Positions 8,196 to 16,417 of a stretch of 64,000 nucleotides of DNA are shown here, piece after piece. Positions within the stretch are counted from its first letter, which is position 1; each line of letters starts with the position of its first letter. The notes below the pieces were generated by a model. That model searched no databases. It was not told the origin of the DNA and saw only the letters and a list, made by a program, of their open reading frames with translations. The DNA comes from Mesorhizobium loti (GTDB lineage Bacteria > Pseudomonadota > Alphaproteobacteria > Rhizobiales > Rhizobiaceae): positions 4,875,501 to 4,939,500 of the forward strand of contig NZ_CP033334.1 in assembly GCF_013170705.1 (NCBI RefSeq). The letters run 5' to 3'. The translations under genes and the position numbers were made by a program.

Positions 8196-9224
8196 ATGAC
8201 CCGAGACATCGAAACCATCGGCATTGCGGATCTGTTCGGGCCACCCTCGCCCGCCCGTGACCGCGCCGACGGCCGCATCATGGCCGCGGCCTCGGGAATA
8301 GGCTTCATGGCGGTCCGGGATTTTCCCGGCGACGCCTGGCTGACTCCGGACAGAAGGGCGCAATTGCTACGCATCTTCGCCCTCCCCGACATCGAGAAGC
8401 AGAAATTGCTGCGCTGGAATTTCGATAGCACCAGGAAGAACTTTTATCGCGGCTGGTTCCCCCTCCAGCCGGCAGCCGTGTCCTACAAGGAAGGCATCGA
8501 CATGGGGCCGGACATTGCCGATGCGGCGCGAGTCTCGGTTGTCGACGATCCGCTGTGCGAGCCGACACCCTTGCCGGCCGAAGGCACCTTGCCCGGCTGG
8601 CGCACGGCCGCGGCGGATTACTATCGCGCGATGGAGAGGGTCGGAAACGCGCTTATGTGGTCGATAGCGCGCGGGCTTGGCCTGCCGGAAACGATCTTCG
8701 ATCCGTATTTCGAGCACGGCATCTCGACGTTGCGCCTGATCCGCTATCCCTTGCGCGACGCCACTGCCGGCATCGACACCGGCGGCCCGGAGTTCTCGGT
8801 GGTCCACAAGGGGGAAATACGCACGATCATCGGCCGCGAACATGCCGATTCCGGTTTCGTCACCTTGTTGGCCCAAGATGGCGTCGAAGGCTTGCAGGCA
8901 AAAAACCGCGCCGACGAGTGGATCGACGTGCCGCCGGCCAACGGCACGCTGGCGGTCAATTTCGGCCAGTTGCTGGAACGCTGGACCGGCGGGCGTGTCC
9001 GGGCGACGCGGCATCGGGTGATCGCGCCAAAGACAACTCGGTTTTCGATCCCGTTTTTCTATGAACCGCGCGTCGACGCCGAGATCGCGCCCTTGCCGCT
9101 AAGCGGCGCCGAGCCCTTCGAGCCATTTCTTTACGGCGACTATCTCTGGGAGTCGGCGACGAATTTCGTCGAAATGAGCGGCATCAAGAATCTCAGGCAG
9201 CCGCGCCGCGCCAAGGTTTCCTGA
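8196..9224 (+). CDS. isopenicillin N synthase family 2-oxoglutarate/Fe(II) oxygenase
   Basis: A 342-residue non-haem iron oxygenase of the IPNS-like branch. The iron triad is visible as His216 and Asp218 (REHADSGF) and His273 (ATRHRV), and the co-substrate-binding Arg282-x-Ser284 (TRFSIPFF) follows. The N-terminal non-haem dioxygenase domain covers roughly residues 5-120. Members hydroxylate or otherwise oxidise diverse small molecules using 2-oxoglutarate and O2, so the substrate cannot be told from sequence. The neighbours (GFA protein on the opposite strand, SRPBCC protein) give no pathway. Confidence 0.88.
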   Translation: MTRDIETIGIADLFGPPSPARDRADGRIMAAASGIGFMAVRDFPGDAWLTPDRRAQLLRIFALPDIEKQKLLRWNFDSTRKNFYRGWFPLQPAAVSYKEGIDMGPDIADAARVSVVDDPLCEPTPLPAEGTLPGWRTAAADYYRAMERVGNALMWSIARGLGLPETIFDPYFEHGISTLRLIRYPLRDATAGIDTGGPEFSVVHKGEIRTIIGREHADSGFVTLLAQDGVEGLQAKNRADEWIDVPPANGTLAVNFGQLLERWTGGRVRATRHRVIAPKTTRFSIPFFYEPRVDAEIAPLPLSGAEPFEPFLYGDYLWESATNFVEMSGIKNLRQPRRAKVS

Positions 9225-9257
9225 GCCGGGCGCGGCCGTCGTCAAGGCGGCCCGATT

Positions 9258-9743
9258 TCAAAGCGTCCTGGCAAGGTCTTCGAGCTGGTCGGTGCACTGG
9301 CCCCAGCCTGCGTGAAAACCCATCGCCTCGTGCTGTTCGCGGTCGGCGACACTCCAGTGCCGGACGCGCGCGATGTAGCGGGTCTTGCCATCGCCTTCAT
9401 CCTCGAAGGTCAGCACGCCGGTCATGAACGGCTTTTCCGATGGCTCCCAAGCCTTTGTATAGGCATCGGTGAAGACGATCTTCTTGCCGGGAATGACGTC
9501 CAGGAACACGCCGGAGTTGGGGAATTCATTGCCGTCGGGGCCGGCCATGACGACAAGGCTCGAACCACCAGTGCGGACATCCATTTCGGCGCGCGGCGTC
9601 GTCCAAGGTTTCGGGGCGAACCACTGCGTCAAAAGCTTGGCGTCGGTCCAGCAGCGATAGACATTCTCGCGCGGCGCATCGATGATGCGGGCGACAACCA
9701 GTTCACGGTCATTGGCGGGGGCGATGTCGAGCTTGGTGGTCAA
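9258..9743 (-). CDS. SRPBCC (AHSA1-like) family protein
   Basis: A 161-residue protein of the START/Bet v1-like AHSA1 group. Family marks are RIIDAPRENVYRCWTD at the first helix, LTQWFAPKPW, and the C-terminal GFHAGWGQCTDQLEDLA. These small proteins have a hydrophobic cavity and often accompany ArsR regulators, but none is adjacent here. The start is TTG at 9743, chosen because GAGGAG stands a few bases upstream and homologous folds begin there; the open frame extends further upstream without support. Confidence 0.85.
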   Translation of the reverse strand: MTTKLDIAPANDRELVVARIIDAPRENVYRCWTDAKLLTQWFAPKPWTTPRAEMDVRTGGSSLVVMAGPDGNEFPNSGVFLDVIPGKKIVFTDAYTKAWEPSEKPFMTGVLTFEDEGDGKTRYIARVRHWSVADREQHEAMGFHAGWGQCTDQLEDLARTL

Positions 9744-9868
9744 GGTGGTCTCCTCGGGTTTGATCTGACTTGCGCGCGCCAAGGACGAGCCGACAGACCG
9801 CAACCCGACATGGCCGGCGAAAAAAGATTCTGGAGATTGTGCCAGGAGGACGGCGAACCAGGTGGGCG

Positions 9869-10117
9869 TCAGTGGCGCTTGGCTTGCACCAGATAGGCGT
9901 CGATCTCGGTCTCGCCGAGCCACTTGGCCGCTTCCAGCCGGTGCAGGCCTTCAACAAGGATATGGCGCTTGCCATCGTGGCGGACCTGGATCGGTGTCTT
10001 CATGCCGTTCTCCAATATGTCCTCGGCGAGATGGCGGACGGTCTCGGGGTGTAATGTCTTCTTGCGCGCTGTCGGCACGTAGATGTCGTCGACCTTGACC
10101 TTTTGCACTCTGAGCAT
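9869..10117 (-). CDS. ParB/sulfiredoxin-like domain protein, 82 residues
   Basis: A short protein consisting of little more than a ParB N-terminal-like (ParB/Srx) domain. It begins with VQKVKVDDIYVPT, followed by LAEDILENGMKTPIQVRHDG and the characteristic HILVEGLHRLEAAKWLG, the stretch that forms the nucleotide-binding pocket in this fold. It lacks the helix-turn-helix of chromosomal ParB, so it is not a partition protein. The start at 10117 is preceded by a GGGGACAGG region. Its role is unknown. Confidence 0.75.
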   Translation of the reverse strand: MLRVQKVKVDDIYVPTARKKTLHPETVRHLAEDILENGMKTPIQVRHDGKRHILVEGLHRLEAAKWLGETEIDAYLVQAKRH

Positions 10118-10315
10118 GCCTGTCCCCGTGGCGGAAACGCCGCCACCCCTGAGATAGTCGGTTTGGTTCGGAGGGCCAAGGGCACGGCTAACGAATGTCG
10201 GCCCCAAGGCCACTCGCTGTCCGAAGGCCATCGTCCAGGTCGGCCGGTTTGCCTCTCGCCGCGCGTTTCGATATGGCGTCTCGCCATCCTCAACGACGGT
10301 AACGGAGCAATCCCC

Positions 10316-10732
10316 ATGAGTAAATCTCTCGTCACCTTTGTCGGCGTTGCTCATCCCTGGATGTGCGACGTGATGGGACACATGAATGTGCGCCACTACG
10401 CGGCGATGTTCGACGATGCCAGCTTCCAGCTTCTTGGCCACATCGCCGGGCAGGATAGCACCCAGGCCTCGGCAAGGGGATGGGCCGATGTGCGCACCGA
10501 AATCGACTACCGGCACGAGACAAAAGCCGGCTCGCTTCTCACCATCCGCTCGCATGTGGTGAAGATCGGCCGCACCTCCGTCACCTTCGAACAGGTCATG
10601 TCGGGATCGCTCGACGGCATCGTCCATGCATCGAGCCGGACCACCAGCGTACACTTCGACCTTGCCGCGCGTGCCTCGGTGGCGCTGGACGAAGCGATGC
10701 GCGGCCGCGCGGCGACCTTCCTCGTCGAATAG
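10316..10732 (+). CDS. acyl-CoA thioesterase (4HBT hotdog fold)
   Basis: A 138-residue hotdog-fold thioesterase of the 4-hydroxybenzoyl-CoA thioesterase group, hydrolysing acyl-CoA to the free acid and CoA. The catalytic loop reads CDVMGHMNVRHYAAMFDDAS, with the usual Asp and HMN. The middle strand region (GWADVRTEIDYRHETKAGS) also fits. The ATG at 10316 follows a GGAG. It stands alone, converging on the LysR gene, and its acyl substrate is unknown; a role beside the CoA-dependent catabolic operon is possible but unproven. Confidence 0.8.
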   Translation: MSKSLVTFVGVAHPWMCDVMGHMNVRHYAAMFDDASFQLLGHIAGQDSTQASARGWADVRTEIDYRHETKAGSLLTIRSHVVKIGRTSVTFEQVMSGSLDGIVHASSRTTSVHFDLAARASVALDEAMRGRAATFLVE

Positions 10733-10743
10733 GCCTGCGTCGA

Positions 10744-11703
10744 TCAGCCGTTGTAGATGCGCTCGTCCAGCGGCGTCTCGGCGATCAGTGCCTGCAGCCC
10801 CGACAGTAGCGCCTTCTCGGCACGATTCATCGCCTTGTCGGGATTGGTGAGCAGGAAGATGTCGATGGCCGGCGGCGTGTCGTAGGGCGGCAGCCGCCAC
10901 AGCGTGCCGTCGGCCACGTCGCGTCGCGCCACGTGTAGCGGCAGCGGACCAATGCCGAGCCCGGCGACGATCATGCGCCTGACTTCCTCCAGGCTCGAGG
11001 AGACACCGACGACGTCGGCGTTCAGCCGGGCTTCGCTGCGCAACAGGGCGACCGGCCGCAGCGCGTCGGAAATGTGGTCGGTCTGGAAGGATACAGAGGG
11101 CTCGCCGCGCAGATCGGCAAGCTTCAGCCCGGTCTTTCCGTAAAGCCTGTGCTGCGGGCCGCAGAAGAAGCCGAAGAACTCGCGATAGACCATCGCGTAG
11201 TCCAGCGCCGGATCGCGCTGGCTGACAAGGCAGATGCCGAAGGAGGCGCGCCGCTCCCGCACCTGCTTGGCCACTTCCGTGCTTGCCGCGACCGAGATGG
11301 TGATGCTGGCACGCGGATAGTTACGGTGAAACTCCGCCAGCGCCCGATCGAACAGCGGCGAGACGACATGGCTGGCCGTGGCGATCATGACATGGCCGGT
11401 GACATCGTCGCTGATGCCCCGCATCAAGAGTGGCAGTTGCGATATCGAGCCGAACACCTCGACGCTCTGCTCATAGATCAGCCGCCCGACCTCCGTGAGC
11501 TCGAAGCGAGTAGCGTCGCGGTCGACCAGCCGCCTGCCAACCCGATCCTCCAGCCGCCGCAAGGCGTTGCTGACGCTGGGTTGTTTGAGGTTCAGGCGCT
11601 CGGCGGCGCGGGTAATGCTCTTGACTTCCGCGATGACGACGAACGTACGCAGAAGGTTCCAGTCGAGATCCCAGACCAGACGTTCGGGGCGAGGCAAGGC
11701 CAT
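10744..11703 (-). CDS. LysR family transcriptional regulator
   Basis: A 319-residue LysR-type regulator with the N-terminal winged helix-turn-helix at about residues 13-75 (LLRTFVVIAEVKSITRAAER, then LKQPSVSNALRRLE) and a periplasmic-binding-protein-like effector domain (about 100-310). It is transcribed away from the ABC transporter operon at 11840 with 136 bases between them, the classic layout of a LysR regulator controlling the divergent operon. The effector is probably the transported compound or a pathway intermediate. Confidence 0.92.
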   Translation of the reverse strand: MALPRPERLVWDLDWNLLRTFVVIAEVKSITRAAERLNLKQPSVSNALRRLEDRVGRRLVDRDATRFELTEVGRLIYEQSVEVFGSISQLPLLMRGISDDVTGHVMIATASHVVSPLFDRALAEFHRNYPRASITISVAASTEVAKQVRERRASFGICLVSQRDPALDYAMVYREFFGFFCGPQHRLYGKTGLKLADLRGEPSVSFQTDHISDALRPVALLRSEARLNADVVGVSSSLEEVRRMIVAGLGIGPLPLHVARRDVADGTLWRLPPYDTPPAIDIFLLTNPDKAMNRAEKALLSGLQALIAETPLDERIYNG

Positions 11704-11839
11704 TCCTAATATCTATGCTCCTTATTCCCATTATCTATTTGCGCAATGCTGATGCAAAGGCAATCATTGACATCAGGAGAGCGCCCCAACGCCTCCCAAG
11801 AACAAGCCTTCGCGCTCCATCCAGAGGACAGGAATTTAG
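11704..11839. promoter_or_regulatory. divergent control region of the LysR gene and the catabolic operon
   Basis: An AT-rich stretch (about 11708-11750) in a GC-rich setting contains the palindrome TTGCGCAA at 11739-11746 and repeated TATCT/ATCTAT words (11710-11738). This is where the LysR protein should bind; I cannot assign an exact T-N11-A operator by eye. A ribosome binding site (AGGA, 11829-11832) precedes the ATG at 11840. Confidence 0.5.
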
Positions 11840-12622
11840 ATGAACAGGGTATTTTCCGGCATTGCAGTTGCCGCGCTGCTGCTTGCATCGGCCTTCACCG
11901 CCGTTCCGGCCAAGGCCGACGACCTCGAGAAGATCAAGGCGGCGGGCGAATTGAAGATTTCCATGAGTGGGCAGTATCCGCCCTTCAACTTCGTCAACGA
12001 CCAGAACGAGGTCGTCGGCTTCGACGCCGATATCGGCAAAGCCATCGCTGAACGCATCGGCGTCAAGGGCACCATCATCACCACGGCCTGGGATGGCATC
12101 ATCGCCGGCCTGCTCGCCAACAAATACGACACTGTCGTCGGCTCGATGACGATCACGCCCGAGCGAGAGAAAGTGGTCGATTTCGTCGGCCCCTACTACC
12201 ATGCCGGCCGGGCGGTTTTCGTGAGCCAGGATTCCAAGTTGCAGAGCCTCGACGACCTCAAGGGCAAGACGCTTGGCGTGACGCTCGGCGAGACGCATGA
12301 GAAATGGGCGCGCGAACAGGGCGGCTGGGATATCCGCACCTATAAGGGCCTGCCGGAACTGCTGCTCGAACTGAAGGCCGGCCGCGTCGACGCCATCGTC
12401 GTCGACAACATTCCGGTCATGGTCGCCGTCAAGGAAACCGGCGAAAAGGTCCGCAAGCTCGACACACCCAACATCGAGGGCGGCAGCGTCGCCATCGGCA
12501 TCGCCATCCGCAAGGACAATCCGGAACTCAAGGCCGCCATGCAGAAGGCGCTGGACGGGATGTTGGCCGACGGCACCTACGAGAAGATCTCCAAGCAGTG
12601 GGTCGGCAGCGACATCCGCTGA
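11840..12622 (+). CDS. polar amino-acid-type ABC transporter substrate-binding protein
   Basis: A 260-residue periplasmic binding protein of family 3 (polar amino acids). A signal peptide spans residues 1-26 (ending PAKA). The ligand-binding fold shows SGQYPPFNFVNDQNEVVGFD near the N-terminus, DIGKAIAERIG, and the phosphate/carboxylate-contact region GSMTITPEREKVVDF. It is the first gene of the nine-gene operon. A hairpin between it and the permease gene may keep its transcript more abundant. The ligand is presumably an amino acid or similar cationic/zwitterionic compound and sets the substrate of the pathway. Confidence 0.93.
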   Translation: MNRVFSGIAVAALLLASAFTAVPAKADDLEKIKAAGELKISMSGQYPPFNFVNDQNEVVGFDADIGKAIAERIGVKGTIITTAWDGIIAGLLANKYDTVVGSMTITPEREKVVDFVGPYYHAGRAVFVSQDSKLQSLDDLKGKTLGVTLGETHEKWAREQGGWDIRTYKGLPELLLELKAGRVDAIVVDNIPVMVAVKETGEKVRKLDTPNIEGGSVAIGIAIRKDNPELKAAMQKALDGMLADGTYEKISKQWVGSDIR

Positions 12623-12630
12623 TTCTTGCC

Positions 12631-12661
12631 CGGCTCCAGGCGGTGAAACCACCTGGAGCCG
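12631..12661 (+). other. intercistronic hairpin between binding-protein and permease genes
   Basis: Inverted repeat CGGCTCCAGG (12631-12640) and CCTGGAGCCG (12652-12661), extended by GGT/ACC around a GAA loop. There is no T-run after it, so it is not a rho-independent terminator. Hairpins at this place in ABC transporter operons commonly stabilise the upstream mRNA so that more binding protein than permease is made. Confidence 0.65.
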
Positions 12662-12686
12662 ATCGCCACTCCAGCCGAGTCATTCC

Positions 12687-13334
12687 ATGGATTTCGCCTT
12701 GATGAGCCGTGTCTTCCCGTTCTTCGTGGAAGCCGCTTTGGTGACGCTGGAACTGACAGCGCTGGCCCTGGTTCTCGGGCTGGCGGCGGCAGCACTGGCC
12801 GCGGCCGCCAGGATGTCGAGGTCGGCGATCCCGCGCGCCATCGGTACGGCCTATGTCAGCCTGTTTCGCGGCACGCCCTGCCTGATACAACTCTTCGTGC
12901 TCTATTTCGGCGGTCCGCAGATCGGCATCAATCTGGATCCGTTCGCGGCCGGGGTCATCGGGCTTGGTCTCAATATCGGCGCCTATATGGCGGAATCGAT
13001 CCGCGGCGCGGTGACGGCGGTTGACCGCGGTCAGACGGAAGCTGCCCGCACGATCGGCTTCAGCCGCTTCCAGACCTTGCGCAAGGTCGTGCTGCCGCAG
13101 GCCGCCCGGCTGATGATCCGCCCGCTCGGCGTCAACACGGTCGCGCTGTTGAAGGGTTCCGCACTGGTCTCCACCATCTCGGTCGTGGAACTGACCTATA
13201 CCGCCCAGCGCTTCATCGGCTCGACCTACAAGCCGTTCGAGATCTTCGGCGTCGCGGCCCTGCTCTACATGGTCATGGTCTACGCCGTCGCCCGCATCGT
13301 CGACTTGCTCGACAAGCGCTTCGCCATCGTCTGA
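12687..13334 (+). CDS. polar amino-acid-type ABC transporter permease
   Basis: A 215-residue inner-membrane permease with about five transmembrane helices. The cytoplasmic coupling (EAA) loop is clear: EAARTIGFSRFQTLRKVVLP. The N-terminal HisM-type segment reads SLFRGTPCLIQLFVLYFGGP. It pairs with the next gene to make a heterodimeric channel with the ATPase at 14003. It follows the binding protein after 64 bases and precedes the second permease by 12 bases. Confidence 0.92.
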   Translation: MDFALMSRVFPFFVEAALVTLELTALALVLGLAAAALAAAARMSRSAIPRAIGTAYVSLFRGTPCLIQLFVLYFGGPQIGINLDPFAAGVIGLGLNIGAYMAESIRGAVTAVDRGQTEAARTIGFSRFQTLRKVVLPQAARLMIRPLGVNTVALLKGSALVSTISVVELTYTAQRFIGSTYKPFEIFGVAALLYMVMVYAVARIVDLLDKRFAIV

Positions 13335-13346
13335 GAGGGGAGCACG

Positions 13347-14006
13347 ATGCAAGGTTTGGATTTCACCATCATCGCCCCATACTGGGACCTTTTGCTGACG
13401 GGCGCCTGGTGGACCGCGCTGCTTACGGTCTCGGCCGGGGCGCTCAGCTTCATCTTCGGCATCCTGTTCGCCGTCATCGTGCTCTATGCGCCGGCGATCC
13501 TCGCCTACCCCGTTCGTGCCTTCATGTGGCTGTTCATGGGCACGCCGCTGCTGCTGCAGCTTTTCCTGATCTATTTCGGCCTTGTGCAGATCGGCATCGA
13601 CATCCCCGCGCTTGCCGCCGGCATAATCGGGCTTGGCCTGCACTTCGCCGTCTACAATGCCGATGTCATCCGTGCCGGCATCGTGGCGGTCGATCCCGGT
13701 CAGACGGAAGGCGCGCGCAGCATCGGCTTCGGCAAGTGGCAGACGCTGCGCTACGTCGTGATACCGCAGGCCATCCGCAACACGGCGCCGCCGATCGGAA
13801 GCAATTTGATCGCACTGTTGAAGGAGTCCTCCATCGTCTCGGTCATCGGCATCGCCGAGCTTGTCCATTCGGCGCAACTGGCGATCAGCGAAACCTTCCG
13901 CCCGTTCGAGTTCTACATCGCGGCCGCCGCGCTCTATTACATCTTGAACCTTGTGCTCGAGGCGGCCTTGCATCGGTTTGAAAGACATGTGGAGGTTTCC
14001 CGATGA
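13347..14006 (+). CDS. polar amino-acid-type ABC transporter permease (second)
   Basis: A 219-residue permease of the same family as its upstream neighbour, with [20 protein letters not shown] near the N-terminus and the coupling loop [20 protein letters not shown]. Its stop overlaps the ATPase start by four bases (ATGA, 14003-14006), so the two are probably translationally coupled. Together with the preceding permease it would form the membrane channel. Confidence 0.92.
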   Translation: MQGLDFTIIAPYWDLLLTGAWWTALLTVSAGALSFIFGILFAVIVLYAPAILAYPVRAFMWLFMGTPLLLQLFLIYFGLVQIGIDIPALAAGIIGLGLHFAVYNADVIRAGIVAVDPGQTEGARSIGFGKWQTLRYVVIPQAIRNTAPPIGSNLIALLKESSIVSVIGIAELVHSAQLAISETFRPFEFYIAAAALYYILNLVLEAALHRFERHVEVSR

Positions 14007-14767
14007 GCACGCAGCGGCCAATGGTCGAGGTTCGCGGCGCGCGCAAATCGTTCGGCGCGGTCGAGGTCCTCAGGGGTATCGACCTGTCGGTGGATCGGGG
14101 GCAGATCGTCGCGATTATCGGACCGAGCGGTTCAGGCAAGAGCACGCTGCTGCGCTCCATCAACCATCTCGAAACCTTGAACGGCGGCGAAGTGTGGCTG
14201 GACGGTGTGCAGGTCAACCAGAAACTGCACGGCCAGGCCTTCGAGCGGCACATCAACAAGGTGCGCCAGCACATGGGCATGGTGTTCCAGCACTTCAACC
14301 TGTTCCCGCACCTGACCGTGATCGAGAACATCACCATGGGGCCAGTGATCCTGAAGGGCATGGCAAAAGGCGAAGCCCGCGCCTTGGCGCATGGCCTCCT
14401 GTCCAAGGTCGGGCTGGCCGAAAAGATCGACGCCTATCCGTCGCGGCTTTCGGGCGGCCAGAAGCAGCGCGTGGCGATTGCGCGCGCGCTGGCCATGCAG
14501 CCCAAGGTGATGCTGTTCGACGAGGCAACCTCGGCCCTCGACCCGGAGTTGGTCGACGAGGTCAACGCGGTGATGAAACAGCTTGCCGCCGAACACATGA
14601 CCATGCTCATCGTAACGCACGAGATGCGCTTTGCCGGCGAGGTGGCCGACAGGGTGCTGTTCATGGACGGCGGCGTGGTGGTCGAGGAAGGCCCGCCGGG
14701 CGAGATCTTTCGCGCTCCCCAGAAGGAACGCACCCGCACCTTCCTCAAGAAATATCTTTCCGCTTGA
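14003..14767 (+). CDS. polar amino-acid-type ABC transporter ATP-binding protein
   Basis: A 254-residue ABC ATPase. Walker A is GPSGSGKST (residues 40-48), the Q-loop region [11 protein letters not shown] follows, the signature is LSGGQKQR (149-156), and Walker B plus D-loop is [12 protein letters not shown] (169-180), then the switch histidine in VTHEM. It belongs to the GlnQ/HisP group that powers amino-acid uptake. It begins inside the end of the upstream permease gene and is followed after eight bases by the first catabolic gene. Confidence 0.95.
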   Translation: MSTQRPMVEVRGARKSFGAVEVLRGIDLSVDRGQIVAIIGPSGSGKSTLLRSINHLETLNGGEVWLDGVQVNQKLHGQAFERHINKVRQHMGMVFQHFNLFPHLTVIENITMGPVILKGMAKGEARALAHGLLSKVGLAEKIDAYPSRLSGGQKQRVAIARALAMQPKVMLFDEATSALDPELVDEVNAVMKQLAAEHMTMLIVTHEMRFAGEVADRVLFMDGGVVVEEGPPGEIFRAPQKERTRTFLKKYLSA

Positions 14768-14775
14768 GTACGACG

Positions 14776-16416
14776 ATGACCGGATTGCCCACGGAATTTC
14801 CCGATTTTGGACTGACGCCTGAGCAGCGCCGCCACGCGGTGCGCGGCCATTACTACGAATGGCCGGGCATGGATGGCGAGCGCGGCGAGATCTGGTGCTA
14901 TAGCGACCGCTTCTCCTATCGTGCCGGCGAAACGGTGACACTGCATGTCAGCTCCACGGCTCCCTCCTTCGGCATGACCATCGTCCGCGACGGCGGCACC
15001 GAGACAAAGGTGTTCGACAAGTCGGGAATCGCGGCGCGCTGGCAGGACAGCCCGGACCAGTGCTCGGCGGAGGGCTGTGGCTGGGAAGCGTCCTTCGAAT
15101 TTCGTGTCGGCGGCGACTGGCCGTCCGGCGCCTATCGGATAACGCTGAGTGCCGAGGGCCGAGACGGCAAGCCGATCCACAGCCACCACCTTTTCATCGT
15201 CTCCCCCCTGCCCGGCAAGAAGCCCGGCCGCGTGCTGCAAGTGGCGGCGACGGGTACCTGGCTCGCCTACAACACCTGGGGCGGCTCCAACCACTATCAG
15301 GGCATCACCGGGCCGGATCGCGACCAGTACTCGCCCATCGTGTCGACGCAGCGACCCTGGTGCCGTGGCTTCGTCGTGCTGCCGAAGGATGCGCCACGCG
15401 TGCCGCTGGAGGTCGCCGTGCCGCCGAAGACGGTGCCGCGCTACCCCCATATGGAATGGGCGCTTGCCACTGGCCATTCGAAGAAATACGCCTCGTCAGG
15501 CTGGGCAAGCTACGACAGCCACTTCTTCCGTTTTGCCGAACGGGCCGGCTATGAGGTTGACCTCGCCAGCCAGCACGATCTGCATTTCTCGCCCGATATT
15601 CTCGATGGCTATGACTGCGCCGTCTTCGTTGGCCATGACGAGTACTGGACCTGGGAAATGCGCGACGCGGTCGACAGTTACGTCGAACGCGGCGGCCATG
15701 CGGCGCGCTTTGCCGGTAATTTCATGTGGCAGACGCGGCTGGAGGACGAAGGCCGCCGGCAGGTCTGCTACAAATACCGCGCCCGCGCCGAAGACCCGGC
15801 CTATCGCGGCGGCGACGTCACCCGCGCCACCAATTCCTGGGAAGCGCCGGAAATCGGCCGGCCGGGTTCAGCAACCTTCGGGCTCGACGCGACACGCGGC
15901 CTCTATGCCGGCTGGGGCGGTTGCGCGCCGCGCGGCGTGCGCGGCTTTCCGGTCTATCGGCCCGAACACTGGGCGTTTGCCGGCACCGGCATCTATTATG
16001 GCGACCTTCTCGGCGCCGACAGCCATGTCTATGGCTACGAGGTCGACGGGCTCGATTTCGAGATCCGCGGCGGCCTGCCCTACCCTACCGCGACCAGCGG
16101 CGCGCCTGATGGACTGCAGGTTCTCGCCGTCGGCATGGCGTCCCAGGTCGAGGAGAGCGCCGACATCCCGATCGAGGACCAGTTCCTCACAGACGAGGAT
16201 GGCCGTTTCAGCGCCGAGACGCTGTTTGGCGACAGGAGCGACGCCAACCTTGAAAAAGTCAAACGTGGCAACGGCATGATCGTCAACTTCCCGCGCGGCA
16301 AGGGCGAGGTCTTTCATGCCGGAAGCTGCGAATGGGTCGCCGGCCTGCTAAGACAAGACCCGATGGTCGAACGCGTCACCCAGAATGTCCTTGATCGCTA
16401 CCTTGGAAAGTCCTGA
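14776..16416 (+). CDS. N,N-dimethylformamidase large-subunit-like protein
   Basis: A 546-residue protein resembling the large (beta) subunit of N,N-dimethylformamidase, an iron-dependent amidohydrolase splitting dimethylformamide into dimethylamine and formate. An Ig-like beta region (about residues 40-145) is followed by AYNTWGGSNHYQG (164-176) and the family hallmark VGHDEYW (285-291), then GGHAARFAGNFMWQTR. The characterised enzyme has a two-Tyr, one-carboxylate iron site and a small alpha subunit; no small-subunit gene is present here and the protein is shorter than the characterised large subunit of roughly 760 residues. It probably hydrolyses another amide. It sits eight bases after the ABC ATPase and one base before the aminotransferase. 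Confidence 0.8.
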   Translation: MTGLPTEFPDFGLTPEQRRHAVRGHYYEWPGMDGERGEIWCYSDRFSYRAGETVTLHVSSTAPSFGMTIVRDGGTETKVFDKSGIAARWQDSPDQCSAEGCGWEASFEFRVGGDWPSGAYRITLSAEGRDGKPIHSHHLFIVSPLPGKKPGRVLQVAATGTWLAYNTWGGSNHYQGITGPDRDQYSPIVSTQRPWCRGFVVLPKDAPRVPLEVAVPPKTVPRYPHMEWALATGHSKKYASSGWASYDSHFFRFAERAGYEVDLASQHDLHFSPDILDGYDCAVFVGHDEYWTWEMRDAVDSYVERGGHAARFAGNFMWQTRLEDEGRRQVCYKYRARAEDPAYRGGDVTRATNSWEAPEIGRPGSATFGLDATRGLYAGWGGCAPRGVRGFPVYRPEHWAFAGTGIYYGDLLGADSHVYGYEVDGLDFEIRGGLPYPTATSGAPDGLQVLAVGMASQVEESADIPIEDQFLTDEDGRFSAETLFGDRSDANLEKVKRGNGMIVNFPRGKGEVFHAGSCEWVAGLLRQDPMVERVTQNVLDRYLGKS

Positions 16417-16417
16417 C

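Noticed and set aside
9744..9923. Upstream extension of the SRPBCC protein
   Set aside because: The extra 60 residues are random-like, and the TTG at 9743 has an ideal GAGGAG site where the fold begins.
10118..10900. Long 5' extension of the ParB-like gene across the thioesterase
   Set aside because: It would be antisense to the thioesterase gene; the ATG at 10117 gives a complete small domain.
12528..14021. 497-codon open frame on the minus strand opposite the two permease genes and the ATPase start
   Set aside because: It is antisense to well-supported ABC genes. The product is Arg/Asp/Gln/Gly-rich with no motifs, the usual mirror of high-GC codon bias.
14776..16416. True N,N-dimethylformamidase for solvent degradation
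   Set aside because: The small subunit is missing, the protein is short, and the neighbours belong to amino-compound catabolism, so only family-level likeness is claimed.
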